Positions 7,917 to 18,693 are shown, numbered from the stretch's first letter. The stretch: 64,000 bases of DNA from an uncultured Croceitalea sp. (GCA_947499565.1 CANMOV010000002.1:124001-188000), one strand, 5' to 3'. A program made the numbers and translations. Notes: generated from the letters alone by a model not told the origin.

Positions 7917-9263
7917 ATGATAGCAAGAATTAAAATAACCATCCTTCTCATTTGTGCGATTAGCTCCAATGTATTAGCCCAACAAAAATGGTCTTTGGAC
8001 GAATGTGTTTCCTATGCTTTGGAGCATAATCTGCAATTGAAGGATTTCCAATATACAACAGATGCTAACCGAGAAACCTATAGACAATCTATTCGGGATA
8101 TTTTACCTAGTGTAGATGCCTCTACTAATTATGTAATTAGTTTTGGTAGAGCAGAAGATCCTAATACGGGTACTTTTGTAAATCAGGATTTCTTCTCAAA
8201 CAGTTACAACTTAAATGGTGCTATAGACTTATTCCAAGGGTTTCAAAAGATAAATACTATAAAGGCCTCTAAATTTTTGTATAAAGCAACCAACGAAGAA
8301 ACTACTCATCAAAAATATTTGTTGGCTTTTAGAGTAATGCAAGCCTTTTATGACATTCAGTTTTTTGAAGGCTTAGTTGCGATTTCAACAGAACAGCAAG
8401 CAGTTTCGCAAACTAACTATGACTTGGTTGAAAAGCAAATTGAACTAGGTTTAAAAGCCGGCGCGGATTTGTACGAAGCGGAATCTTTATTATTAACGGA
8501 CAAATTGAACGTTACCCAAAGTAAAAATCAATTGGCAGCAGCTAAATTGAACTTGATTCAAGCAATGAACTTGGAGAACGAAACTGATATTGAAATTCAA
8601 GTAGAATTACAAGAAGCAAAACCGGAAATGGAACTGGATACGCTGGAATCTGAAACTATCTTCAGCGAAGCAAGAGATTTTATTCCTTTAATAAAAGCGC
8701 AGGAGTTAAGGACTAAAGCTGCTAAGAAACAGTTGGCGGCAGAAAGAGGTAACCTTTATCCTTCTTTACAATTATTTGCTGGTTTTAGAACAGGATATTT
8801 TGAAACTACAGTAGATTCCCTTGGTTTAACCATTCCTTTTAAAGACCAATTTAGAGATAACGCGTCAGAATTTATTGGGGTTGGTTTAAGCATTCCTATT
8901 ACCAATGGTTGGTCTAGAAGGTCTCGTGTAAAGCAACAGAAAATTGCATATAAGAGAGCGCAGAACAATCTTGACATTCAAGAACAAGAATTACAGCAGA
9001 CTATTGCGCAGTTGGTGCAAGAATACAATTCTTTATTGGTGGAACTAGAGCAAAGTAATCAGCAAGTAAAAGCGCAAAGTTTATCATTTGAAATTGCTCA
9101 AAAACGATACGAAAAAGGGTTGATAAATGCCTTGGAGTTATTTACGGCGAAAAATTTATTCGCTAATGCCCAGAATGAAAACTTGCAAGTAAGATTGCGT
9201 TCAGAAATTAATAAAAGCACATTGGATTTTTACAAAGGACTTCCAGTGTTCAATATAAACTAG
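7917..9263 (+). CDS. TolC-family outer-membrane efflux channel
   Basis: 448 residues with a signal peptide ending at AQ near residue 22. The mature start WSLDECVSYALEHNLQLKD is typical of the outer-membrane efflux protein fold. Two long helical repeats follow, with the usual EL.R..AA.K sequences and the end repeat QKRYEKGLINALELFTAKN. As a trimer it would form the outer-membrane exit duct of a tripartite exporter. It is the first gene after the dyad-bearing promoter, 16 bp ahead of the adaptor gene. No other TolC-like gene is present in the window, so it probably serves all the permeases here. Confidence 0.93.
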   Translation: MIARIKITILLICAISSNVLAQQKWSLDECVSYALEHNLQLKDFQYTTDANRETYRQSIRDILPSVDASTNYVISFGRAEDPNTGTFVNQDFFSNSYNLNGAIDLFQGFQKINTIKASKFLYKATNEETTHQKYLLAFRVMQAFYDIQFFEGLVAISTEQQAVSQTNYDLVEKQIELGLKAGADLYEAESLLLTDKLNVTQSKNQLAAAKLNLIQAMNLENETDIEIQVELQEAKPEMELDTLESETIFSEARDFIPLIKAQELRTKAAKKQLAAERGNLYPSLQLFAGFRTGYFETTVDSLGLTIPFKDQFRDNASEFIGVGLSIPITNGWSRRSRVKQQKIAYKRAQNNLDIQEQELQQTIAQLVQEYNSLLVELEQSNQQVKAQSLSFEIAQKRYEKGLINALELFTAKNLFANAQNENLQVRLRSEINKSTLDFYKGLPVFNIN

Positions 9264-9279
9264 AATAGAAAATAGCATA

Positions 9280-10527
9280 ATGGATATTAAAATAGAAAAG
9301 AAAAAAGGATTAAAACCAAAACATTTTGGCTACATAGCTCTTGGAGCTTTATTGTTATTTGTTGGTTATCAGCTGCTTTCTCCCTCGGTTTCTACATTTA
9401 GGACGGAGAAAGATAAACTTTCCATTGGTCAAGTTTCTCAAGGAAAATTTGATGACTATATCACAATTAACGGGAATGTTGCTCCCATTTCAACCATCTA
9501 TATGGATGCTTATGAAGGTGGAAGAGTAACAGAAAAATTAATAGAAGAAGGAGCCACTGTAAAAAAGGGAGATATTATTCTTAAACTAGAAAACATCAAT
9601 CTATATGAACAGATTCTAAATAGCGAAAGTAATTTGGCTTTAAAACAAAATGATTTACGTTCTACAAGATTAAATTTTGATTCCCGTCAAGTAGAAGGTC
9701 GTAGGTCATTGGCAACAGCTAGCACAGATTTGCAACGTTTAAAGCGGAACTACGAACAGAATGAAGCTTTGTTTAAAGAAGAGTTGATTTCAAGAGAGGA
9801 ATATCAACTTTCAAAAGAGAATTATGAGCTGTCTAAAAAACAGTATGAAATTGTAAAATCTCAGACAGAAACGGATGATGAGTTAAGAAAAACATCGCTC
9901 ACCGGATTGGATGCAGATTTATCTAGAATGCAAAAAACCCTAGGGATGGTCTATCAAAGACTAGATCACTTAAATGTTCGCGCGCCAGCAGATGGGCAGC
10001 TTGGGTTTTTGGATGCCGAAATAGGCCAGAATATTACTCAGGGGCAGCGTATTGGGCAAGTAAATGTGCTAACGGATTACAAGATTGAGGCTGATATAGA
10101 TGAGCATTATATAGACAGGGTAAAAAGAGATTTGGTAGCCGTTTTGGAACGTAATGGCACCGAATATCCATTGCGATTACGAAAAGTATATCCTGAAGTA
10201 AGAAGTGGAAGATTTAGAGTAGACTTGGTTTTTACCGATGCTAAACCAGAAACTATTAGAACGGGTCAGAGTTATAATATTAAACTACAATTAGGAGAAT
10301 CTAGTGATGCTCTGTTATTACCAAAAGGTAGCTTCTTTACAAGTACCGGAGGACAGTGGATTTTTGTTGTTGCTCCTGGTGGAGGTGAGGCTTTAAGAAG
10401 ACCAATCCGTGTTGGAAAACAAAACTCAAGATACTATGAAGTTTTAGAAGGCTTAGATGCTGGAGAAGAAGTAATAACAAGTAATTATGATTCGTTTGGC
10501 GAAGCTGAAAGAATAGTTTTAAAATAA
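9280..10527 (+). CDS. HlyD/MacA-like periplasmic adaptor subunit
   Basis: 415 residues. One N-terminal membrane helix (about 16-34) anchors it in the inner membrane. Two half-lipoyl segments (about 75-103, EGGRVTEKLIEEGATVKKGD, and about 232-262, VRAPADGQLGFLDAEIGQ) flank a long coiled-coil hairpin (about 107-228). Beta-barrel and membrane-proximal domains follow. The protein bridges MacB-type permeases to the TolC-like duct. It lies between the channel and the first ATPase gene, 67 bp before the latter. It is the only adaptor in the window. Confidence 0.93.
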   Translation: MDIKIEKKKGLKPKHFGYIALGALLLFVGYQLLSPSVSTFRTEKDKLSIGQVSQGKFDDYITINGNVAPISTIYMDAYEGGRVTEKLIEEGATVKKGDIILKLENINLYEQILNSESNLALKQNDLRSTRLNFDSRQVEGRRSLATASTDLQRLKRNYEQNEALFKEELISREEYQLSKENYELSKKQYEIVKSQTETDDELRKTSLTGLDADLSRMQKTLGMVYQRLDHLNVRAPADGQLGFLDAEIGQNITQGQRIGQVNVLTDYKIEADIDEHYIDRVKRDLVAVLERNGTEYPLRLRKVYPEVRSGRFRVDLVFTDAKPETIRTGQSYNIKLQLGESSDALLLPKGSFFTSTGGQWIFVVAPGGGEALRRPIRVGKQNSRYYEVLEGLDAGEEVITSNYDSFGEAERIVLK

Positions 10528-10594
10528 AATAGAAAAATCGTCACATAAGACGAAAAGTAATTGTCTTTATACTAACAGAAATAATTGAATAGAA

Positions 10595-11290
10595 ATGATA
10601 ACAATCAAGAATTTAAAAAAGAGCTTTAGAACAGAAGAGGTAGAAACATTAGCTCTTAATAGTGTTAATCTCCATGTAGAAGATGGGGAGTTCGTTGCCA
10701 TCATGGGACCTTCAGGATGTGGAAAATCTACATTGCTAAATATTATTGGAATGTTAGACAATCCAACGGAAGGGAGCTACAATTTTGCTGGCAATGAAGT
10801 TGGCGGACTTAAAGAAAGCCAGAGAACACAACTTCGTAAAGGAAATTTAGGTTTCGTTTTCCAGAGCTTTAACCTTATTGATGAACTAACAGTTTATGAA
10901 AATGTTGAGCTACCTCTAATCTATTTAAAGATGGGTAAAAGCGAGCGTAAGGAGAAAGTGATGCAAGTATTAGAACGTATGAAGATTGCGCATAGAGAAA
11001 AGCATTTTCCGCAGCAATTATCAGGGGGGCAACAGCAACGTGTAGCTATTTCTAGAGCCGTAGTTACCAATCCAAAATTAATATTAGCGGATGAGCCAAC
11101 AGGGAACTTGGATTCTAAAAATGGAATTGAGGTGATGAACCTGTTAACGGAGCTAAATCAAGAAGGGACTACCATAGTTATGGTAACGCACTCGGATAGG
11201 GATTCGCATTATGCGCACCGAGTAGTTAATCTATTTGATGGTCAAATAGTAACAGAGAGTCAAAACAGAGCCATTGGCGCAATGATATAA
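10595..11290 (+). CDS. MacB/LolD-type ABC transporter ATPase 1
   Basis: 231 residues, a stand-alone nucleotide-binding subunit. Every expected motif is intact: Walker A GPSGCGKS (39-46), Q-loop Q90, signature LSGGQQQRV (142-150), Walker B LILADEP with catalytic E167, D-loop NLD (171-173) and switch H199. It powers FtsX/MacB-type permeases, which here are separate polypeptides. Its position directly before permease 1 makes it the likely main motor of the battery. The 78-bp gap after it holds a small palindromic repeat. Confidence 0.95.
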   Translation: MITIKNLKKSFRTEEVETLALNSVNLHVEDGEFVAIMGPSGCGKSTLLNIIGMLDNPTEGSYNFAGNEVGGLKESQRTQLRKGNLGFVFQSFNLIDELTVYENVELPLIYLKMGKSERKEKVMQVLERMKIAHREKHFPQQLSGGQQQRVAISRAVVTNPKLILADEPTGNLDSKNGIEVMNLLTELNQEGTTIVMVTHSDRDSHYAHRVVNLFDGQIVTESQNRAIGAMI

Positions 11291-11306
11291 GGAGTTTATT
11301 CATCTA

Positions 11307-11323
11307 CCTGAACTTGTTTCAGG
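11307..11323. repeat. Small REP-like palindrome
   Basis: CCTGAACTTGTTTCAGG has 6-bp arms (CCTGAA/TTCAGG) around five bases. It lies in the gap between ATPase 1 and permease 1. It resembles the short palindromic repeats scattered between genes in many flavobacterial genomes. Origin and effect unknown. Confidence 0.45.
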
Positions 11324-11368
11324 GTCAATCAAAATTAGTTATCAATCAATATCAAAAAATAAACAGTC

Positions 11369-13771
11369 ATGTTTAAGAACTATATCAAAATCGCTTGGAG
11401 GAATATTCTAAAGAATAAAGGATATTCCATTATAAACATTGGAGGTTTAGCTATAGGTCTTGCCTGTTTTCTGTTGATTGCAATTTTTATATCCAACGAA
11501 CTTTCTTATGATAAATATCATGCGAAAAAAGATGCTATTTATAGGGTAATACATCATTCAAATGCCGATAGCCCCGATGATGCTTGGGTGTGGGGGAATG
11601 CCCCTGTAGGACCTGCATTAAAATCCGATTTTCCAGAAATTTTAGAAAAAGTACAATTTTCTGGAAGGAGCGATATTTTATTGGAATACAACAATCGTAA
11701 ATTTCAAGAAGGGGATTGTTTTTATGCAGATGCTTCAGCCTTTAACGTGTTCAGTTGGTCATTATTAAATGGGGATCCAAAAACGGCTCTAGAAGCTCCT
11801 TATTCTATAGTTTTAACCGAGACTACAGCAAAAAAGTACTTCGGCAATGAAAACCCTGTTGGTAAAACTATTGAAGGTATTGGCGGTAGGGCTGCAGATG
11901 GGACTTATACCGTAACGGGAGTTATGAAGGATGTTCCTCAAAATTCCCATTTTTCTTTTGATGTGCTCATGTCCATGAGCAGTTTTTATCAGACAAGACC
12001 TGGAATTTTTGATTCTTGGGGTTATGTTGATTTTTATACTTACGTGTTAGTTTCCAACAACTTTAGTCAAGCCGCATTCGAATCCAAAATACCCGATTTT
12101 CTAAGAAAGCATATAGAACCAGAAGTTGCTGAGCAGTATTACTATTCTTTCTCCTTGGAATCTATGAATGAGATTTATTTGTATTCGGAGGCCGACCGGC
12201 AACCAGGAGAAACAGGTAGCTTATCTAACATTTACGTATTTGCCATTATAGGTCTTTTTATTTTGGTAATTGCTAGCATTAATTTTATGAATTTGGCTAC
12301 CGCACGTTCCTTAGAAAGAGCAAAAGAGGTAGGGATACGAAAAGTAATTGGTGCGGAACGCAAAGGACTTATCTATCAATTTTTAGGAGAATCACTTATT
12401 TTAGTCCTATTCGCCTCACTTCTTGGTCTTCTTATTGCCGTCGTGGCCCTACCATGGTTAAGTTCCTTAACAGGTAAAACATTTACAATGGCCTCTTTTA
12501 TAACGGTCCCTATTCTTTTACTATATTTTGGAACAACATTGTCAACCGGACTTTTTGCTGGTAGTTATCCAGCTTTTATTCTATCGGGATTTAGACCAGT
12601 AAGCGTATTAAAAGGAGCTTTTAGGACCTCTGCCCAAGGAGCAAATCTAAGAAAAGGCCTAGTCATACTTCAGTTTAGCATATCCATTGCACTAATTGCC
12701 AGTACGGTCGTAGTGTACTATCAACTTGGGTTTATGCTTAATAAGGATATGGGATTTGATAAAGACCAACAATTGATTTTAGATTTTAATTGGGATGGTC
12801 AGGTATTGGGTAATGTAGAAGCAATTAAAGGAGAGTTTTTAGCGCTAGCTGATGTTAACTCGGTATCCCTTTCTAGAACAGTACCAAGCAGTCACTTTCC
12901 TGCTGCTGGAACAGATATAGAAACCTTCGAGGGGAATATGCAAAATTTTACCCCATATATCTATGAGGTGGATAACAATTTTATTCAACACTATAATATT
13001 GATGTTGTTGCAGGCAGGGCGTTCTCACCAGAATTTCCTACAGATAGTATAAGCTCACTAATTATAAATGAAGCTGCAGCAAAAGAATTTGGTTACAATG
13101 ACCCCAATCTAATCATTGGTAAAAAGTTTCAGCAATGGGGTCGCGAAGGAACCATTGTTGGGGTGGTAAAAGACTTTAACTATATATCATTACACCAAAA
13201 AGTTGCTCCACTTACATTAAGACAGGTTCCTTATGGAAGGTACCTTTCCCTGCGCATAAGCTCAAATAATTATAAAAAAGCAATTGCAGCAATAGAAAAA
13301 AAATGGAGTGTTTTAGCTCCTCACAGACCATTTTTATACAGTTTCTTGGATGAAGCTTTTAACAAACAATACATCGCAGACATAAGATTTAGGAAACTAT
13401 TTACGGTATTCTCATGTTTGGCAATATTCATAGCATGTTTAGGGCTGTTCGGATTGGCTACTTACAGTGCTATGTTGCGAACAAAAGAAATAGGTATTCG
13501 CAAAGTTCTTGGAGCAGAGGTATCCACTATAGTTGCCTTATTATCAAAGGATTTTATAAAATTAGTGGCAATCGCTATTCTTATTGCCATACCTTTTTCT
13601 TGGTATGCAATGCGACAATGGCTTAATGAATATGCCTACAAAATTGATGTGGAATGGTGGGTGTTTCTATTAGCGGGAGCAATAGCATTATCCATTGCTA
13701 TTATCACCGTTGGTTTCCATGCGTTTAAATCTGCTAATAATAATCCAATAAAAAGCTTGCGAACGGAATAA
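11369..13771 (+). CDS. MacB/FtsX-type ABC permease 1 of 12
   Basis: 800 residues, with the architecture shared by all twelve permeases here. Membrane helix 1 is at about 21-42, the first periplasmic core domain at 43-286, helices 2-4 at about 287-400, helix 5 at about 428-450, the second periplasmic domain at 451-675 and helices 6-8 at about 676-783. The two FtsX halves each have the cytoplasmic motif after their first helix: AKEVGIRKVIGA (318-329) and TKEIGIRKVLGA (705-716), presumed to contact the ATPase. No nucleotide-binding domain is fused. The tail is NPIKSLRTE. Such proteins move substrates from the periplasm or outer leaflet by mechanotransmission; the substrate is unknown. Closest to ATPase 1 in the operon. 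Confidence 0.93.
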   Translation: MFKNYIKIAWRNILKNKGYSIINIGGLAIGLACFLLIAIFISNELSYDKYHAKKDAIYRVIHHSNADSPDDAWVWGNAPVGPALKSDFPEILEKVQFSGRSDILLEYNNRKFQEGDCFYADASAFNVFSWSLLNGDPKTALEAPYSIVLTETTAKKYFGNENPVGKTIEGIGGRAADGTYTVTGVMKDVPQNSHFSFDVLMSMSSFYQTRPGIFDSWGYVDFYTYVLVSNNFSQAAFESKIPDFLRKHIEPEVAEQYYYSFSLESMNEIYLYSEADRQPGETGSLSNIYVFAIIGLFILVIASINFMNLATARSLERAKEVGIRKVIGAERKGLIYQFLGESLILVLFASLLGLLIAVVALPWLSSLTGKTFTMASFITVPILLLYFGTTLSTGLFAGSYPAFILSGFRPVSVLKGAFRTSAQGANLRKGLVILQFSISIALIASTVVVYYQLGFMLNKDMGFDKDQQLILDFNWDGQVLGNVEAIKGEFLALADVNSVSLSRTVPSSHFPAAGTDIETFEGNMQNFTPYIYEVDNNFIQHYNIDVVAGRAFSPEFPTDSISSLIINEAAAKEFGYNDPNLIIGKKFQQWGREGTIVGVVKDFNYISLHQKVAPLTLRQVPYGRYLSLRISSNNYKKAIAAIEKKWSVLAPHRPFLYSFLDEAFNKQYIADIRFRKLFTVFSCLAIFIACLGLFGLATYSAMLRTKEIGIRKVLGAEVSTIVALLSKDFIKLVAIAILIAIPFSWYAMRQWLNEYAYKIDVEWWVFLLAGAIALSIAIITVGFHAFKSANNNPIKSLRTE

Positions 13772-13794
13772 ACTGTCAATCTAAAACTAAAGTC

Positions 13795-16224
13795 ATGTTT
13801 AAAAATCATATTAAAATAGCTTGGAGGAGCTTAACCAAAAATAAGCTTCAGACTACTATTAATTTACTTGGTCTTACGGTGGGCACGGTTTGTTGCTTAA
13901 TGATTTTAGTTTATGTTAATGCTCAGTTTGGCTATGATAATCACCATGATGATTCATCTTCATTATATCGTATACGTACTAAAGTAAAAACTGAAAACAA
14001 TAGTATAGATACAGATATGGCTGCTGCTAGTCCTCCAATTGCATTTGCAATGAAGGAAGATTTTCCAGAGGTAGTAGAAGCATGTCGTATCGTATATTTT
14101 GGAGAAGAAAGTAGTCAGCTTTTAAAAGTTTCCAATAGTGATAACAGTTATTACGAGTCTAGGGGATATGTTGCAGATTCTACTTTCTTTAGCTTTTTTA
14201 AATATCCAATTCTTGAGGGAAGTGACCCAATAGAAATGTTGAAAGCTCCAAATAGTGTAGTGCTTTCTTCAACATTAGCGCAAAAATTATTTGGTAAAAA
14301 AGCTGCTTTAGGACAAATATTGATTCTAGGTGCCGGCGAGCAACAACAAAATATTACAGTAACGGGCGTTTTTAAGGACGGGAAGGAAAAAACACATCTT
14401 AATCCTAATTATATTTTGAGTATGACTTCACCAGGTATTGGTGAGTTTGTGCGAAGTGTGGATAACTATGCTACACAAAATTTTGTTTATAGTTATCTAA
14501 AGTTAGTTCCTGGAACAAATCCAAGCCAGTTAGAGAAAAAACTACCAGAATTTTTACAAGATAGAGGCGCAGATGATCTTGCAGCCATAGGATTTGACAA
14601 GACCTTATTGTTACAGTCAGTTAAGGACATTCATCTTTATTCAAAAGGGATTGATGCACAAATAGAAGATGTTTCAAATATTGAATATTTATTGGCCATG
14701 TTACTATTAGCTTTTATTATTCAACTGGTAGCCTGTGTGAACTTTGTAAATCTTAGTACAGCAAAAGCAGGTAAAAGAGCAAAAGAAATTGGTGTTAGAA
14801 AGGTCATTGGCGCCCAAAAAAGTTCCTTAATAAGGCAATTTTTAAGTGAATCTGTACTATTATCCTTATTCGCCATATTTATAAGTGTCCCCTTGTCAAT
14901 GATATTACTGTCAAGTATGAACTCACTTACAGGAGGGACACTTGTGTTTTTAGACATTTGGAATCTTAAAATTTTGACACTCCTATTAACAGTGGGTTTA
15001 TTGACAGGTTTATTGGCAGGAATTTACCCTGCGTTAATTTTATCTTCAATAAAACCAGCCAAGGTTATTAAAGGTATGGTAAGCCTTAACCTTGGAAGTG
15101 GAAATCTACGAAAGACTTTAGTAGTCTTTCAGTTTGTGGTTTCCATAGTTTTGGTTACAGCTGTGATTATAGTTACCCAGCAATTAAAATTCGCACAGGC
15201 AAAGGATATGGGTTTTGACAAGGATAACCTTTTAGCCATTAAATTAGGTACTCAGGAGGTTAGGAATAATTTTTCAGCTATAAGAGAAGAATACACTGCC
15301 TTATCAAATGTTTCTGAAGTTGCAGGAACTAATAATTACCCATCTGCCCGTATTATGGGTGACATGGGTATGCATTTGCCAGGTGAGAATCCTGATAATA
15401 TGAGAGCTGTTTTTTATAATGGTATCACAGAGAATTATTTTGATGCAGTTGGAACTAAGCTTATAGCAGGAAGACCTTTGCGATTAAACGATAGTACTCA
15501 AATAATAGTAAACAAGGCCACTTTAAATGAGTTTGGAATTGATTTAGACAATGCATTGTCCTCTAAATTGATACAAACCTATGAAGGTCAAAGTACCGAG
15601 TATGAAATTGTAGGAATCTCAGAAGATTTTCATTTTGCTTCACTAAAACAAGCAGTAGATCCAATGTTGCTTTTTATGGAGGATTCCCCAGACTGGTTGG
15701 TTGTAAAGGCTAAAACAAGCAATTTTAAAGCGCTATTGACCAATTTAGAACGTGGATGGAAAAAAGTAAATCCTTCCTCTCCTTTTGAGTACACTTTCGT
15801 AAATGATGGTGTTCAAAAGCTATTTATGGAAGAACAAAGGCTTGCAAAAATATCCTTAACATTTACCATATTGGCCATATTCATAAGCTGTTTAGGACTT
15901 TTTGGTCTAGTATCTTATGTAGCAGAACAAAAGAAAAAGGAAATAGGTATCCGCAAAGTATTAGGTGCTAGTGTAAATTCAGTAGTGCAATTATTAACTA
16001 AAGATTTTATTAAACTAGTTGGAATTGCCTTTCTAATTGCTTCCCCTATTGCCTATTATTTTGTGCAACGCTGGTTAGAAGACTTTACTTATCGTATCGA
16101 AATTCAGTGGTGGGTTTTTGCCTTGGCAGGAGGGTTTGCTCTAGTTCTTACTTTATTAACTGTAGGTTTCCAATCGATTAAATCTGCAGTTGCTAATCCA
16201 GTAAAAAGCCTTCGAACGGAATAA
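13795..16224 (+). CDS. MacB/FtsX-type ABC permease 2 of 12
   Basis: 809 residues, full length with eight predicted membrane helices and two periplasmic domains. The ATPase-contact motifs read AKEIGVRKVIGA in the first FtsX half and KKEIGIRKVLGA in the second. Helix 2 contains QLVACVNFVNLSTA. The tail is NPVKSLRTE. It starts 23 bp after permease 1, with the same short A-rich leader before ATG-TTT-AAA. The first periplasmic domain (after about residue 45) is clearly different from that of permease 1 while the FtsX parts are close, which points to different cargo or partners. Confidence 0.92.
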   Translation: MFKNHIKIAWRSLTKNKLQTTINLLGLTVGTVCCLMILVYVNAQFGYDNHHDDSSSLYRIRTKVKTENNSIDTDMAAASPPIAFAMKEDFPEVVEACRIVYFGEESSQLLKVSNSDNSYYESRGYVADSTFFSFFKYPILEGSDPIEMLKAPNSVVLSSTLAQKLFGKKAALGQILILGAGEQQQNITVTGVFKDGKEKTHLNPNYILSMTSPGIGEFVRSVDNYATQNFVYSYLKLVPGTNPSQLEKKLPEFLQDRGADDLAAIGFDKTLLLQSVKDIHLYSKGIDAQIEDVSNIEYLLAMLLLAFIIQLVACVNFVNLSTAKAGKRAKEIGVRKVIGAQKSSLIRQFLSESVLLSLFAIFISVPLSMILLSSMNSLTGGTLVFLDIWNLKILTLLLTVGLLTGLLAGIYPALILSSIKPAKVIKGMVSLNLGSGNLRKTLVVFQFVVSIVLVTAVIIVTQQLKFAQAKDMGFDKDNLLAIKLGTQEVRNNFSAIREEYTALSNVSEVAGTNNYPSARIMGDMGMHLPGENPDNMRAVFYNGITENYFDAVGTKLIAGRPLRLNDSTQIIVNKATLNEFGIDLDNALSSKLIQTYEGQSTEYEIVGISEDFHFASLKQAVDPMLLFMEDSPDWLVVKAKTSNFKALLTNLERGWKKVNPSSPFEYTFVNDGVQKLFMEEQRLAKISLTFTILAIFISCLGLFGLVSYVAEQKKKEIGIRKVLGASVNSVVQLLTKDFIKLVGIAFLIASPIAYYFVQRWLEDFTYRIEIQWWVFALAGGFALVLTLLTVGFQSIKSAVANPVKSLRTE

Positions 16225-16249
16225 AACAGCAATCAAAAAATAAACAGTT

Positions 16250-18682
16250 ATGTTCAAAAATCATCTTAAAATAGCTTGGCGAAGTCTTAAAAGGCAACCC
16301 TTTTTTACTTCTTTAAACATATTCGGACTGGCTATAGGCATGGCTGGAGGACTACTTATTGCATTGTACATATATAATGAATTGAGTTATGACGAAATGT
16401 TTGCAGACGCTGATCGTATTCATAGAATAAATGCTGATATAAAATTTGGCGGTGATGAAAATGTATCTGCTGAAACTTCGGCTCCCATGGCGGCAGTTTT
16501 GGAAAATGATTTTTCACAGGTTGAAATGGCTACACGCATTAGAAATTTAGGTAGCATACTGCTACGCAGAAGTAATACAAATAACAATACTAAAGAACTG
16601 AATTCTGCATTTGCCGATGACAATTTCTTTGAAATGTTTGGACTAGATTTACTAGTTGGTGACACTGAAACTGCCTTAAAAGAACCTAATACCCTTGTAC
16701 TTACCAAAACTGCCGCTGAAAAGCATTTTGGGATTAACAATGCAGTAGGGCAAGAAGTATTGCTGGATAATACGGATAGCTATACAGTAACTGGGGTTTT
16801 AGATGATTTACCAAAGAACTCGCTATTAAGAAATCATAGCGTTTTTATGGCTATGTCGGGTTATGAGGATGCCCAGCAAAGTGAGTGGGGTAGTCATAAC
16901 TACTTTACTTTTATTAAGTTGATTCCAAGCGCTCGTATTGAAGATTTTCAAGCTCCACTTCAGGGAATTGTTGGAGATTATTTAATACCATGGGTACAAC
17001 AAATCTATCCTGGAATCACCGAAGAGGCTTTTAGAGCTACTGGAAACTATGTGAACTATTATTCTATACCTCTTACCGATATTCATTTATTTTCGGAAGC
17101 ACAAATTGAATTAAGTGCTAATGGTTCTATTCAAAACATCTATATTCTTTCTTTCATTGGACTCTTCTTAATACTTCTAGCAAGTGTTAATTTTATGAAT
17201 TTGTCCACAGCGCATTCTCTAAAAAGAGCAAAAGAAGTGGGAATTCGAAAAACCCTTGGCTCTAATAAATCTGGACTGGTACGTCAATTTCTTACGGAAT
17301 CTGGTTTAATCTCATTCATAGCACTTCTAATAGCAATAGTTTTTGCAGTTATAGCCATGCCGTTTTTTAACGACCTTGCAGGGACAGAAATTAGTATTCC
17401 TTTTACGAATCCAATTTTTTGGTTAGTCTTGCTTACTTCAGCTATTGTACTAAGTTTATTTTCAGGATGGTATCCCGCATTTTTTATGTCTCGTTTTATT
17501 CCTGTAAAAGTCCTTAAAGGTTTAGGGAAAGGTAGTGTGGGAGGGGGTAATATTCGTAATTCCCTGGTAATTTTTCAGTTTGCAATTTCAGTTTTTCTAA
17601 TTGTTGGGACTCTGGTTGTTTTTAAACAGCTCGATTTTATTCAAAGTAAAAATCTCGGATTTTCCAAAGATCAAGTTCTTGTGGTACAAGATTTTTATGG
17701 AGCGGGAGAAAAAGGGAATGCCCTTAAGCAAGAAATACAAAAGCTCGCACAAGTTGAGAGTGCTACTATAAGCAGCTTTCTGCCTACGCCATCATCAAGG
17801 TCTGATTACACTTTTTTTAAAGAAGGTTCACCGGAGCAAGAAAATGCAGTGAACATGCAAAGATGGCTTGTAGATTATGATTACTTAGAAACTTTAGATA
17901 TAAGGTTAATCGAGGGACGCGGTTTTAGTAGCGAAAGAGTGACAGATTCCACTGCTATAATTATAAACGAAACTGCTGCTTCACTTTTGGGTGTAGCGCC
18001 AAAAGAGGCGTTGGGGCTTAGGCTCTCAAGTGACCTGGGAGATGAGAATGGAACATTTTTTACAGTTGTGGGTGTAGTTGAAAACTTTCATTTTGAAACA
18101 CTGCGAGAAGACATTGGTGCTTTAAGCTTGCGCTTAGGAAGTTCTACGGGGAATCTTGCTATAAGGCTAAATGCTGGGGATTTTTCTACAGCAGTCGCAG
18201 GAATCGGAGAAATATGGGAAAGGGATATTCCAGAACAACCTTTTGCATATAATTTTATGGAAGATTCCTTTAATAATACCTACCAAGCTGAGCAACGATT
18301 GGGACGTATTTTTATAGTCTTCACAATACTGTCAATTTTCATTGCCTGTTTAGGATTATTTGGTTTAGCAGCCTTTAATGCCGAAAAAAGAACCAAAGAA
18401 ATTGGGGTTCGAAAAGTTCTGGGCGCTAGCGTTAGTCAGATATCCTATAGATTAACAGCAGACTTTTTAAAGCTTGTTGGAATTGCTATACTAATTTCAT
18501 TACCGTTGGGGTGGTTTGCAATGAATAAATGGCTTCAAGATTTTTCCTATCGCATAGAAATAGGAATTGGAGTTTTAATTTTTGCGGCAGCATTAGTGAT
18601 AGCCATTGCCGTAGTAACAGTAAGCTATCAAAGTATTAGAGCTGCTATTGTAAATCCAGTTAAAAGTCTAAGAACTGAATAA
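16250..18682 (+). CDS. MacB/FtsX-type ABC permease 3 of 12
   Basis: 810 residues. The first contact motif is AKEVGIRKTLGS and the second TKEIGVRKVLGA. Residues just after helix 5 read NLGFSKDQVLVVQDF, the conserved entry to the second periplasmic domain. The tail is NPVKSLRTE. The gene follows permease 2 by 25 bp. The next gene downstream is not a permease but the GIN-domain protein, after a 72-bp gap with a degenerate palindromic repeat. Confidence 0.92.
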   Translation: MFKNHLKIAWRSLKRQPFFTSLNIFGLAIGMAGGLLIALYIYNELSYDEMFADADRIHRINADIKFGGDENVSAETSAPMAAVLENDFSQVEMATRIRNLGSILLRRSNTNNNTKELNSAFADDNFFEMFGLDLLVGDTETALKEPNTLVLTKTAAEKHFGINNAVGQEVLLDNTDSYTVTGVLDDLPKNSLLRNHSVFMAMSGYEDAQQSEWGSHNYFTFIKLIPSARIEDFQAPLQGIVGDYLIPWVQQIYPGITEEAFRATGNYVNYYSIPLTDIHLFSEAQIELSANGSIQNIYILSFIGLFLILLASVNFMNLSTAHSLKRAKEVGIRKTLGSNKSGLVRQFLTESGLISFIALLIAIVFAVIAMPFFNDLAGTEISIPFTNPIFWLVLLTSAIVLSLFSGWYPAFFMSRFIPVKVLKGLGKGSVGGGNIRNSLVIFQFAISVFLIVGTLVVFKQLDFIQSKNLGFSKDQVLVVQDFYGAGEKGNALKQEIQKLAQVESATISSFLPTPSSRSDYTFFKEGSPEQENAVNMQRWLVDYDYLETLDIRLIEGRGFSSERVTDSTAIIINETAASLLGVAPKEALGLRLSSDLGDENGTFFTVVGVVENFHFETLREDIGALSLRLGSSTGNLAIRLNAGDFSTAVAGIGEIWERDIPEQPFAYNFMEDSFNNTYQAEQRLGRIFIVFTILSIFIACLGLFGLAAFNAEKRTKEIGVRKVLGASVSQISYRLTADFLKLVGIAILISLPLGWFAMNKWLQDFSYRIEIGIGVLIFAAALVIAIAVVTVSYQSIRAAIVNPVKSLRTE

Positions 18683-18693
18683 ATTATCAATTT